Below, piece after piece: positions 11,098-19,289 of a stretch of DNA of 59,046 bases. The stretch is taken from contig JANWYQ010000050.1 in NCBI GenBank assembly GCA_025055015.1, forward strand, positions 1 through 59,046. The letters run 5' to 3'. The notes below the pieces were generated by a model that saw nothing but the letters and a program-made list of their open reading frames with translations, had not been told where the DNA came from and did no database searches. The translations under genes and the position numbers were made by a program. The stretch comes from Caldilineales bacterium. GTDB lineage: Bacteria; Chloroflexota; Anaerolineae; JAAEKA01. Positions within the stretch are counted from its first letter, which is position 1. Each line of letters begins with the position of its first letter.

Positions 11098-13679
11098 TGG
11101 CGGTGGAGACGAGAGATGACGTGGCAGTAGAGACGAAGCCGGATGGCCGCGCGCGGGGCGATCGGACAGCCGACGGATCCCTCTTGCCGGTGGAAGAGCG
11201 CTCATCGCCCACCGTTCACCGTTCACCGCCCACCGTTCACCGTTCACCGATCCCCACCCGCTGGGCCAAGGTGCTGCGGGACCTGGGCAGCCACAAACTG
11301 CGCTCCCTGCTGGTGGTGCTGTCCATCGCCGTGGGCGCCTTCGCGCTGGGCGTCATCTCCGGCGCCGAGCACCTGCTCAACAGCCAGTTCACCGGCGCCT
11401 ACCTGCGCATCAACCCCGCCCACGCCGCCATCGGCGTCAGCCCCTTCGACGACGATCTGATCAAGTCGGTGGCGCTGGTGCCCGGCGTGGGGGACGTCTC
11501 CGCGCGAGCCGCAGTCTCCGTCAAGGTGCGGGGGTTTACCCAAGGTGGTCAGCCGTGCCTGGCTGCCCAGCCCTGCCGCCGCTGGCGCACCCTCACCCTC
11601 TACGCCCGGCCCGACCTGACCAACCTGCGCATCAACCAGGTGCGTCCGCAGGCCGGCCAATGGCCGCCGCCCCGCCACGGGCTGGCGCTGGAGCGCAGCT
11701 CGCTGGACTTGCTGGGCCTGCAGGTCGGCGATCAGGTGGAGATTGACCTGGGGCAGGGCCGGCTGCGCCAGGCCACCGTCGCCGGCAGCGTCCACGACAT
11801 CAACCTGCCTCCGGCGCGCTTCGTGGGCAACGGCTTCGGCTACGTCGGCTTCGACACCCTGGCCGACTGGGGCTACGGCCGCCAGTTCAACGAGCTCCTG
11901 ATCACCGTGGCCGAGCGCGCCGACGACCGGGACCACATCCGGGCCGTGGCCGAGGCGGTGCGGGACAAGGTGGAGGACGCGGGCTACGCGGTGGGCTCCA
12001 TGTGGGTCCCTGAACCGGGGGAGACGCCGGTGCAGGACATCCTCGACTCCCTCTTCCTGATCCTGGGTCTCCTGGGCGCGCTGGCCCTGCTGCTCAGCGG
12101 CTTTCTGGTGGTGAACACCGTCGCCGCCATCCTGGCCCAGCAGACGCGGCAGGTGGGCATCATGAAGGCCATCGGCGGCCGCACCGGGCAGATCGTCGGC
12201 CTCTACCTGGGCATGGCGCTGCTCTTCGGCCTGCTCTCCTTGCCCCTGGCCATCCCCCTGGGCGCGGCAGCCGCCTACCGGCTGACCCAGTTCGCCGCCG
12301 GCTTCCTCAACTTCGACGTGGTCAACGAGGGCATCCCCCTACCCACCCTGGCCATCCAGGTAGCCACCGCCACCCTGGTCCCCGTGGCCGCCGCGGCTGT
12401 GCCCGTCTTCCTGGGCACGCGCGTCACCGTGCGCGAGGCCATCACCACCTACGGGCTGGGCAAGGGCCGCTTTGGACGGGGCCCGCTGGACCACCTCTTG
12501 GTTTATGTCAATCGCATCTTCCCCTTCGTGGCGCGGCCGCTGCTGATCTCCCTGCGCAACACCTTCCGCCGCAAGGCCCGGCTGGCCCTCACCATGGTCA
12601 CCCTCACCCTGGGCGGCGCCATCTTCATCGCCGTGTTCTCGGTTCGCCTCAGCCTGAACAACACCCTGGAGGCCACCAACCGCTACAACGACTTCGACGT
12701 CGCCGTGGAGTTCGATCGGCCCTATCGCGTCGGTCAGCTGCGGGCCGAGCTGCTGGCGGTGCCGGGCGTACAGGCGGTGGAGGTGTGGGGCGGCGGCAGC
12801 GCCGTGCGTCGCCGGCCCGACGGCAGCCAGGGGGACCGCATCCGCGTGCGCGCGCCGGAGGCCAACTCGGCCATGGTGCGCCCCTTGGTGCTCGAGGGTC
12901 GCTGGCTGCTGCCTGAGGACGAGAGCGCCCTGGTCCTCACCAGCGACGTGCTGGACGCCGAGCCCGACGTGCGGGTCGGCGACCGCATCACCTTGGTCAT
13001 CAACGGCAAGGAGACGGAGTGGACGGTGGTGGGCATCGTGCAGAGCGTGCTGGGCCGTCCCACGGCCTACGCCAACGCGCCTTACTTCGGCCAGGTCGCC
13101 GGCAGCGTGGGCCGCGGTCGGTCGGCCCGCATCGCCGTCTACCCCGACGACCCGGCCGCCCAGCGCCGGGCAGCCGAGGCCATCGAGGCGCACCTGCGCG
13201 CCCGCGGCTACCAGGTGAGCGAGGTGGATACCAAGGCGGAGCAGAACGAGGCGGTGGAGGTGCAGTTCGGCGTGCTGGTGTCCTTCCTGCTGATGATGGC
13301 GCTGCTGATCGCGCTGGTGGGCGGCATGGGGCTCATGGGCACCATGACCATCAACGTCATCGAGCGGACGCGGGAGATCGGCGTGCTGCGGGCTATTGGC
13401 GCCTCCAACGGGGCCGTGATGGTGATCGTGTTGGTGGAGGGGGTGCTGATCGGCCTGATCAGCTGGGCCCAGGCGTCGGCCTTGGCGTGGCCCATCGGCC
13501 GGCTGATGAGCGACCGCATCGGCGTTGCCTTCGTGGACAGCCCCCTGGTCTACGGCTACTCGGTCCAGGGCCTGCTCTGGTGGCTGGCCGCGGCGGTCCT
13601 GGTCTCGGCCGTGGCCAGCTTCCTGCCGGCCCGCGCGGCGGCCCGGCTGACGGTGCGCGAGGTGTTGAGCTACGAGTGA
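11079..13679 (+). CDS. ABC transporter permease, FtsX/MacB-like, duplicated
   Basis: Integral membrane permease (866 aa as drawn) partnered with the upstream ATPase. After an N-terminal anchor near SHKLRSLLVVLSIAVGAFAL comes a MacB-type extracellular domain and three helices (ILGLLGALALLLSGFLVVNT onward). A second copy of this arrangement starts at RNTFRRKARLALTMVTLTLG and ends in FLPARAAARLTVREVLSYE. Two FtsX modules in one chain are common in Gram-positive-type exporters. The first ~60 codons include translated tandem repeat (PTVHRSPPTVHRSP) and are doubtful. In-frame GTG codons at 11190 and 11271 are more credible starts. Confidence 0.87.
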   Translation: MGNGQGLAVETRDDVAVETKPDGRARGDRTADGSLLPVEERSSPTVHRSPPTVHRSPIPTRWAKVLRDLGSHKLRSLLVVLSIAVGAFALGVISGAEHLLNSQFTGAYLRINPAHAAIGVSPFDDDLIKSVALVPGVGDVSARAAVSVKVRGFTQGGQPCLAAQPCRRWRTLTLYARPDLTNLRINQVRPQAGQWPPPRHGLALERSSLDLLGLQVGDQVEIDLGQGRLRQATVAGSVHDINLPPARFVGNGFGYVGFDTLADWGYGRQFNELLITVAERADDRDHIRAVAEAVRDKVEDAGYAVGSMWVPEPGETPVQDILDSLFLILGLLGALALLLSGFLVVNTVAAILAQQTRQVGIMKAIGGRTGQIVGLYLGMALLFGLLSLPLAIPLGAAAAYRLTQFAAGFLNFDVVNEGIPLPTLAIQVATATLVPVAAAAVPVFLGTRVTVREAITTYGLGKGRFGRGPLDHLLVYVNRIFPFVARPLLISLRNTFRRKARLALTMVTLTLGGAIFIAVFSVRLSLNNTLEATNRYNDFDVAVEFDRPYRVGQLRAELLAVPGVQAVEVWGGGSAVRRRPDGSQGDRIRVRAPEANSAMVRPLVLEGRWLLPEDESALVLTSDVLDAEPDVRVGDRITLVINGKETEWTVVGIVQSVLGRPTAYANAPYFGQVAGSVGRGRSARIAVYPDDPAAQRRAAEAIEAHLRARGYQVSEVDTKAEQNEAVEVQFGVLVSFLLMMALLIALVGGMGLMGTMTINVIERTREIGVLRAIGASNGAVMVIVLVEGVLIGLISWAQASALAWPIGRLMSDRIGVAFVDSPLVYGYSVQGLLWWLAAAVLVSAVASFLPARAAARLTVREVLSYE
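11211..11250. repeat. accgttcaccg tandem array inside the 5' end of the permease frame
   Basis: Units of ACCGTTC and ACCGCCC repeated over about 40 bases. The reverse complement of the same word forms the array at 15359-15424, so the two arrays are in inverted orientation around the permease and adaptor genes. Confidence 0.8.
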
Positions 13680-13710
13680 CTAAGCGCGAGACAAGGAAGG
13701 AGCCTTGGAC

Positions 13711-15051
13711 ATGGGTTGGCGTTCTTTGAACTTGGTTTTGACCGGGCTGAGCGTGGCGGCGGTGAGCTGGCTGGCCGCCTGCAGCCGATCCCCTGGGCAG
13801 GCCACCCCCACCCCCGCTGCTGCGGTGTTGCCGCCCGTGGCAGCCGAGGGCCGCGTGGTGGCCGATGCCGTGGTGGTGCCCCAGCGCCGCGCCCAGCTTA
13901 GCCTGCCCACCGGCGGCGTGGTGGCCGAGGTGCTGGTGGCCGAGGGAGAGGCGGTGGCCGCAGGCGACGTGATCCTGCGATTGGACGCAGCCCGCCAGCG
14001 CGCCAGCCTGGCCCAGGCCGAAGCCCAGCTCGCCGCAGCCCAGGCGCGGCTGGCCGAGCTCCGGGCCGGCCCGCGACCGGCGGAGCTGGCCGCAGCCCAG
14101 GCGGCCGTGGACGCGGCCCAGGCCCAGCTCAACCGGCTTCAGGAGGGCGCGCGGCCGGAGCAGATTGCGGCCGCGCAGGCGGCACTGGACGGCGCGCGCG
14201 CCGCCCTGTTGAAGGTGCAAGAGGGCCCCAACCCGGCCCAGGTGGCCGCAGCCGAGGCGGAGCTGGCCAACGCCGAGGCGGCCGTCGCCCAGGCCCAGGC
14301 CGCCTACGACCGGGTGGCCGGCAGCCCCGACATCGGCCGCCGCCCCGAGGCGCTCCAGCTCGAGCAGGCCACCAACAACCGCAACGCCGCCAAGGCGCGG
14401 CTGGACGCTTTAAAGGCCGGGCCCACCGCGGCCGACCTGGCCGCGGCCCAGGCGCGGGTGCGCCAGGCCCAGGCCGAGCTAGACGCGCTCCGCGCGCCCC
14501 CGCGGCCCTCGGAGCTGGCAGCGGCCGAGGCTGAGCTGCGCCGCGCCCAGGCTCAGCTGGACCAGCTGAAGGCGGGGCCGCGGCCGGAAACCGTGGCAGC
14601 CGTTGAGGCCGAGGTGGCGGCCGCCCGAGCTGCCGTGGACCAGGCCCGCGCCGCCCTGGCCGACACTGAGCTGCGAGCCCCCTTTGCCGGCGTGGTGGTG
14701 GAGCTGGTGCCCGGCGTGGGCGAGCTAGTGGGCGCCGGCCAGCCCCTGGCGCAGCTGGCCGACACCGGCGGCTGGCTGGTGGAGACCCAGGACTTGACGG
14801 AGTTCGGCGTGGTGCGCCTGCTACCGGGCATGGCCGCCACCGTCCAGTTCGACGCCCTCCCCGGTGTGACCCTCCCCGGCCGCGTGGCCAGGATCCAGGA
14901 CATCGGCAAGACCCGCCAGGGAGACGTGGTGTACAAGGTCGTGGTGACCCTGGAGCCGGGCGCTGCGCCGGAGGTCCTCTCCCGCTTGCGCTGGGGCATG
15001 TCGGCCCAGGTCACCATCGAGACGGTCGGCCCCGGGCCCTCCTCCCCCTAG
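13711..15051 (+). CDS. HlyD/MacA-like efflux adaptor lipoprotein
   Basis: Membrane-anchored adaptor (446 aa) that completes the exporter. The ATG at 13711 is chosen because AAGGAAGG lies 10 bases upstream. A lipoprotein signal ends in the lipobox SWLAAC. A biotinyl-lipoyl half-motif (GGVVAEVLVAEGEAVAAGD) precedes a long alanine-rich coiled coil (~90-305) made of modules separated by Gly-Pro turns such as RAGPRP, EGARPEQ and EGPNPAQ. The second lipoyl half (LRAPFAGVVVEL) and a beta-barrel domain follow. The coiled coil is longer than in classic MacA. The transported substrate cannot be told. Confidence 0.88.
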   Translation: MGWRSLNLVLTGLSVAAVSWLAACSRSPGQATPTPAAAVLPPVAAEGRVVADAVVVPQRRAQLSLPTGGVVAEVLVAEGEAVAAGDVILRLDAARQRASLAQAEAQLAAAQARLAELRAGPRPAELAAAQAAVDAAQAQLNRLQEGARPEQIAAAQAALDGARAALLKVQEGPNPAQVAAAEAELANAEAAVAQAQAAYDRVAGSPDIGRRPEALQLEQATNNRNAAKARLDALKAGPTAADLAAAQARVRQAQAELDALRAPPRPSELAAAEAELRRAQAQLDQLKAGPRPETVAAVEAEVAAARAAVDQARAALADTELRAPFAGVVVELVPGVGELVGAGQPLAQLADTGGWLVETQDLTEFGVVRLLPGMAATVQFDALPGVTLPGRVARIQDIGKTRQGDVVYKVVVTLEPGAAPEVLSRLRWGMSAQVTIETVGPGPSSP

Positions 15052-15065
15052 CCGGCCCTAACCCC

Positions 15066-15353
15066 TCACGAGATCATCTCGATGGTGTAGTCCACCAGCT
15101 CTGCGTCCATGCGCATGCGCTCCACGCTCTCCACCACCTTCATGAGGAGGCCGTGGGCGTAGTCCTGGTCGGAGGACACGCACGCAACGGCGATGACCGC
15201 GGTGCGCAGGCTGTCCTGCTCGTCCACCTCGGCCACGGAGACGTTGAAGTCGCTGCGCAGCCGCGCGATGATAGGCTTGACCACGCTGCGCTTCCCCTTG
15301 AGGGAGCCGTTCATAGGGATACGAAGTTCGAGGGTTGCGACGCCGATGACCAT
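15066..15353 (-). CDS. DUF503 (YlxP-like) family protein
   Basis: Small protein of 95 aa starting MVIGVATLELRIP and containing GSLKGKRSVVKPI, the hallmark of DUF503. Members are small alpha/beta proteins, often near translation or ribosome-maturation genes. The molecular role is not established. Here it lies between the exporter and hflX and is convergent with the exporter operon; the two stops are only 14 bases apart. Confidence 0.88.
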   Translation of the reverse strand: MVIGVATLELRIPMNGSLKGKRSVVKPIIARLRSDFNVSVAEVDEQDSLRTAVIAVACVSSDQDYAHGLLMKVVESVERMRMDAELVDYTIEMIS

Positions 15354-15358
15354 GGGGG

Positions 15359-15424
15359 CGGTGAGCGGTGAACGGTAAACGGTGAGCGGTGAACGGTAGA
15401 CGGTAAACGGTGAACGGTGAACGG
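15359..15424. repeat. cggtgaacggt tandem array
   Basis: Tandem GGTGAAC, GGTAAAC and GGTGAGC units upstream of the DUF503 gene, the reverse complement of the array at 11211-11250. No gene is present; it may carry the 5' region of the DUF503 transcript. Confidence 0.85.
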
Positions 15425-15496
15425 GGCCGGCTGAAGCCTTGGACAGGCGCCGGGCTCGTGCGCTTCGTTGGTCGGCCCAGTCTGTCTGTCCGGTCC

Positions 15497-16867
15497 TCAG
15501 CGCCGACGGTAGGGCTCGAAGCGGCCGTAGAGGGGCCGGGGGAGCATTCCCTCCAGGAGCACTCCCTCCGGCGTGTGCTTCTCCCGGCGGATCAGGCCGT
15601 GGGTGTGCCAGAGGCTCACCAGCTCGCCCTCGCTATAGGGGATCAGCGCAGCCAGCGGGAGCAGGTTGCGGTTGAGCACCGCCTCGACGCGCGCCAGCAG
15701 GTCGTTCAGCCCCTGGCCGGTGGCCGCCGAGATGGGCACGGCGTCGGGGAACTCGCCGGCCAGCCGCTCGGCTACGGCGCTGGGGTCGGGCAGCAGGTCA
15801 ATCTTGTTCAGCGCCGTGACCACCGGCTTGTCCACGGCGCCCAGCTCCCGCAGCACCTCGCCCACGGTGCGCGCCTGCTGCAAGGCGTTGGGGTGGGTGA
15901 TGTCCACCACGTGCAGCAGCAGGTCGGCCTCCAGGATCTCCTCCAGGGTGGCCCGAAAAGCCGCCACCAGAGTGGTGGGCAGCTTCTGGATGAAGCCCAC
16001 CGTGTCGGAGACCAGCACCTCCCGGCCGCCGGGCAGGCGCACTCGCCGGGTGGTGGGGTCGAGGGTGGCGAAGAGCATGTCCGCCGCCAGCACGCCCGCG
16101 GGGGTGTGCTCCGGCCCGGCCAGCGCCGTGAGCTGGTTCAGCAAGGTGCTCTTGCCGGCGTTGGTGTAGCCGACGATGGAGATGGCGGCCAGGGCCGCGC
16201 TGCGCCGCTTCTGGCGATGGCGCAGGCGATGGGCCCGCACCTCCTCCAGCTCCCGCTTCAGGTGGGCGATGCGCCGGCCGATCTCCCGGCGGTCCACCTC
16301 GAGCTGGGTCTCGCCGGGGCCGCGCAGGCCGACGCCCGCCACGCCGCCTCGGGCGGCGCCGCCGCCCGCCTGCCGCGCCAGGTGGGTCCAGGCGCGGGTC
16401 AGGCGGGGCAGGCGATACTCGTACTGGGCCAGCTCCACCTGCAGCGCGCCCTCGCGCGTGCGCGCGTGCTTGGCGAAGATGTCCAGGATCAGCGCGGTGC
16501 GGTCCAGCACCTTGACGTTCTCGTCGTTGACTGCGCGCTCGATCTCGCGCTGCTGCCGGGGGCTGAGCTCCTCGTCGAAGAGGATCACGTTGGCGCCCAG
16601 CTCGGCGCGCAGCTCCACGATCTCCTTCAGCTTGCCGGAGCCGATCAGGGTGGCGGGATTGGGCTCGGCGATGCGCTGGTAGGTGCGGCCGACGACGCGG
16701 ATGCCCGCGGTGGCGGCCAGCTGCTCTAGCTCGTCCAGCGAGTCGGAGATGGAGAACTCGCCGGGGGCCGACTTCAGCTCGATCCCCACCAGCAGGGCGG
16801 TCTCCTCAGGTTGGTCAGCGTAGAAGAAGCGATCCTGGGTCAGCGCTGAGCTCCTTGCCGCGAACAC
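15497..16867 (-). CDS. hflX: Ribosome-associated GTPase HflX
   Basis: GTPase of 456 aa that binds the 50S subunit and helps rescue or split stressed ribosomes. The N-terminal HflX domain contains NPATLIGSGKLKEI and the glycine-rich segment GLRGPGETQLE. The G domain shows G1 GYTNAGKST, G3 DTVGF and G4 NKID. The start is a GTG at 16867, two bases after the upstream aminotransferase stop, with a purine-rich GGGGGTGAG ahead of it. Translational coupling with the aminotransferase is likely. The C-terminal ~90 residues form the usual extra domain. Confidence 0.95.
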   Translation of the reverse strand: MFAARSSALTQDRFFYADQPEETALLVGIELKSAPGEFSISDSLDELEQLAATAGIRVVGRTYQRIAEPNPATLIGSGKLKEIVELRAELGANVILFDEELSPRQQREIERAVNDENVKVLDRTALILDIFAKHARTREGALQVELAQYEYRLPRLTRAWTHLARQAGGGAARGGVAGVGLRGPGETQLEVDRREIGRRIAHLKRELEEVRAHRLRHRQKRRSAALAAISIVGYTNAGKSTLLNQLTALAGPEHTPAGVLAADMLFATLDPTTRRVRLPGGREVLVSDTVGFIQKLPTTLVAAFRATLEEILEADLLLHVVDITHPNALQQARTVGEVLRELGAVDKPVVTALNKIDLLPDPSAVAERLAGEFPDAVPISAATGQGLNDLLARVEAVLNRNLLPLAALIPYSEGELVSLWHTHGLIRREKHTPEGVLLEGMLPRPLYGRFEPYRRR

Positions 16868-16869
16868 CG

Positions 16870-18039
16870 CTAGCCGCTCACCCCCATCAGCCGGCGCAGG
16901 CGGCGCATGGCCTCCTCGATGAGGGCCGTCTCCTGGCCGATGCTGATACGAACGTAGCCTGCGCCGCTGGGGCCGTAGGCGTCGCCGGGGGTGAAGCTGA
17001 CGCCGGTCTCCAGCAGCACCTTGTCGGCGAACTCCACCGAGGTGTAGCCCTTGGGCGGCTTGGCCCAGATGTACAGGCTGGCCTGGGGGGTCTCCGCCTC
17101 CATGCCGATGGCGCGCACCGTCTCCAGCACCAGGTCGCGGCGGCGCTGATACTCCTTGTTGCGCTCTTCCATCCAGGTCGAGTCGCCGTTGAGGGCCACG
17201 GTGGCCGCGTCCTGGATGGGCCGGAAGATGCCGCTGTCAATGTTGCTCTTGGTCTGCAGCAGCGCCTTGACGGCCACGGCGTTGCCCACCGCCATACCGA
17301 CGCGCCAGCCGGCCATGTGGTGGCTCTTGCTCAGGGAGTTGAACTCCAGGGTCACCTCCTTCGCGCCGGGCACCTGCAGCGCGCTGGGCGCCTGATAGCC
17401 GTCGAAGCACACGTCGGCGTAGGGCAGGTCGGAGCAGAGCAGGATGTCGTAGTGCCGGCAGAAGTCCACCGCCTCCTCGTAGAAGCTGAGGGGCGCCACC
17501 GCGCCGGTGGGGTTGTTGGGGTAGCACACCCACATCATGCGCGCCCGCCGCGCCACCTCCTCGGGGATGGCGCTCAGGTCGGGCAGCCAGCCCAGCCGCG
17601 CCTCCAAGGGCATGAAGTAGACGTCGGCGCCGGCCAGCTTGGCGCCCATCTGGTAGGTGGGGTAGCCGGGGTCGGGCACCAGGGCCAGGTCGCCGGGGTC
17701 CAGCCAGGCCAAGGCGATGTTGGCCAGGCCCTCCTTGGAGCCGATCAGCGGCAGCACCTCCGGCCCGGGGTCCAGGGTCACGCCGAAACGGCGCCGGTAG
17801 TAGTCGGCGATGGCCTTCTTGAGCTCCGGGGTGCCGGCGTAGCCGGCGTAGCCGTGGTGTTTGGGGTTGCGCGCCGAGCGCTCCAGCTCGTCAATGATGA
17901 AAGAAGGCGGAGGGGCGTCGGGCTCGCCGATGTCCAGCCGGATGATGTCCAGCCCCTCGGCAGCCAGCTTGCGCAGCCGCGCGCCGTGCGCGGCGAACAC
18001 ATACATGGGGACGTTGTCCAGTCGTCGTGCGGGTCGCAT
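16870..18039 (-). CDS. PLP-dependent aminotransferase, LL-diaminopimelate aminotransferase-like
   Basis: Cytoplasmic fold-type I aminotransferase of 389 aa. Visible landmarks are the Gly-rich GSKEGLANI, the substrate/PLP region YPNNPTGAV, and the Schiff-base lysine in NSLSKSHHMAGWRVG, followed by the arginine in GYVRISIG. The pattern is closest to the DapL/MalY-like group used for lysine and peptidoglycan precursor synthesis. Other class I/II activities, such as alanine or aspartate transamination, are possible. It is the first gene of a two-gene unit with hflX and has a TATAAT about 90 bases upstream. Confidence 0.87.
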   Translation of the reverse strand: MRPARRLDNVPMYVFAAHGARLRKLAAEGLDIIRLDIGEPDAPPPSFIIDELERSARNPKHHGYAGYAGTPELKKAIADYYRRRFGVTLDPGPEVLPLIGSKEGLANIALAWLDPGDLALVPDPGYPTYQMGAKLAGADVYFMPLEARLGWLPDLSAIPEEVARRARMMWVCYPNNPTGAVAPLSFYEEAVDFCRHYDILLCSDLPYADVCFDGYQAPSALQVPGAKEVTLEFNSLSKSHHMAGWRVGMAVGNAVAVKALLQTKSNIDSGIFRPIQDAATVALNGDSTWMEERNKEYQRRRDLVLETVRAIGMEAETPQASLYIWAKPPKGYTSVEFADKVLLETGVSFTPGDAYGPSGAGYVRISIGQETALIEEAMRRLRRLMGVSG

Positions 18040-18125
18040 GCGGTCTCAGGTCTCCTGGTCTCACGGGGAAGCGCGTTCCCCGCAGTTGGTGGGATGATGG
18101 TCAACGGGCGGACAGCCGTGGCGAG

Positions 18126-18131
18126 ATTATA
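18126..18131 (-). promoter_or_regulatory. -10 element for the aminotransferase-hflX unit
   Basis: On the minus strand this reads GGTATAAT, 87 bases before the aminotransferase ATG. The -35 region is weak. The same GG-TATAAT form precedes other genes here. Confidence 0.5.
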
Positions 18132-18172
18132 CCACGGGCACGCAGAAAGCCAGAACTCGCGCCCCTTGCTCT

Positions 18173-19276
18173 TTATGGCACAAGCGGCCTCTTGACGAAA
18201 GCCTCCAGCAGCCGGCCGACGCGCGCCAGGCTCTCGACGTCCACCTGGGACGCCACGTCGGCCGTGGTGTAGCGCAAGGGGTACGCCGTGTCCACGATGG
18301 CCGCCGCCGGGATGCCCACCGCCCGCAGGGGCAGGTGGTCGTCAATCAGAGCCTCCCCTGGCTCCGGCAGGAACCAGGGCCCGCTGCCCTGCGCAGCTGC
18401 CAACGCCCAGAGCTGGGCGCTGAGTGCCGGGTCGGAGTTGGGGTCGTAGCGAAAGCGCTGGTCGGCCGCGCCGATGACGTTGATCACCACTGCCGCCTGC
18501 GGCAGCTGGGCGGCGCCCCGCAGCGACTCCGCCAAGTGGCCGGCGCCCACCGCCGCCGGCCACCCCTCCAGGTCGGCGTTGTCGCCGCCGTCCAGGAAGG
18601 CCAGCCAGACCTGCCGGCCCAGGTTCTGGGAGGTGAGGCTTTGGGCCAGGGCCAGCAGCACCGCCACCCCGCCCGCGCTGCCCACGGCGCCCGTCACCGG
18701 GGTGGAACGGCGGTCCGCGTCGGGGTCGCGGTCGGCCCGCAGGCGGGTGTCGTAGTGGGTGGCCAGCAGCACGATCTCCGGGCCGCTGCCCGCGCGCGCG
18801 ATCACGTTGCGCAGGGTCAGGCCCTGGTGTTGGAAGGTCTGCACCTCCACCTGCCAGCCCCAGGCTTCTAGGTTCTGCCCGATGAGCGAGACCAGGTTGC
18901 CGGCTGCGTTGGAGCCGGCCGGCCGCGGGCCCAAGGCCGTCTGCATGGTCACGAAGGAGAACGCTTGGTCGGCGTCGAAGCGCAGCCCGGCCTCCGGCGG
19001 AGTGACGACAACCGTCGCCGGCGTCACCACCGCCTGGCCGCCGGGCGGGGCGACCACGACCCGCTCCGGCCCTACCACCACCGGGCCGCCGGGCGCAGTG
19101 CCCACCTCGACGGTGGGCGCGGCCAACAGCTCCCGACCGGTGCGCACCAGCCACCAGACAGCAACGGCCAACACGGCCAACAGCGCCAGCTCTAGCCAAT
19201 AGGCTCTCAGCCAGCCTCGCACGCGGGTGATCAAGTCTACCAATTTCATGGTGGCAGGCGTCTCGTCAAGATGCAC
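18173..19276 (-). CDS. M28 peptidase/glutaminyl-cyclase-like protein, catalytic residues degenerate
   Basis: Membrane-anchored protein of 367 aa: a single helix near residues 24-46, a Val/Pro-rich linker, then an M28-type domain from about 98. The first metal-ligand motif is present (ATHYDTR). The usual GANDDxSG motif reads GAVGSAGG, the acidic catalytic pair appears as DGGDNADLEG, and the final WHT...D motif reads RYTTADV. Several metal ligands therefore seem lost and the protein may be a non-catalytic relative. An in-frame ATG at 19249 is an alternative start; neither start has a clear Shine-Dalgarno. It follows der by 13 bases. Confidence 0.78.
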   Translation of the reverse strand: MHLDETPATMKLVDLITRVRGWLRAYWLELALLAVLAVAVWWLVRTGRELLAAPTVEVGTAPGGPVVVGPERVVVAPPGGQAVVTPATVVVTPPEAGLRFDADQAFSFVTMQTALGPRPAGSNAAGNLVSLIGQNLEAWGWQVEVQTFQHQGLTLRNVIARAGSGPEIVLLATHYDTRLRADRDPDADRRSTPVTGAVGSAGGVAVLLALAQSLTSQNLGRQVWLAFLDGGDNADLEGWPAAVGAGHLAESLRGAAQLPQAAVVINVIGAADQRFRYDPNSDPALSAQLWALAAAQGSGPWFLPEPGEALIDDHLPLRAVGIPAAAIVDTAYPLRYTTADVASQVDVESLARVGRLLEAFVKRPLVP

Positions 19277-19289
19277 GGCGGCGAGCCCA

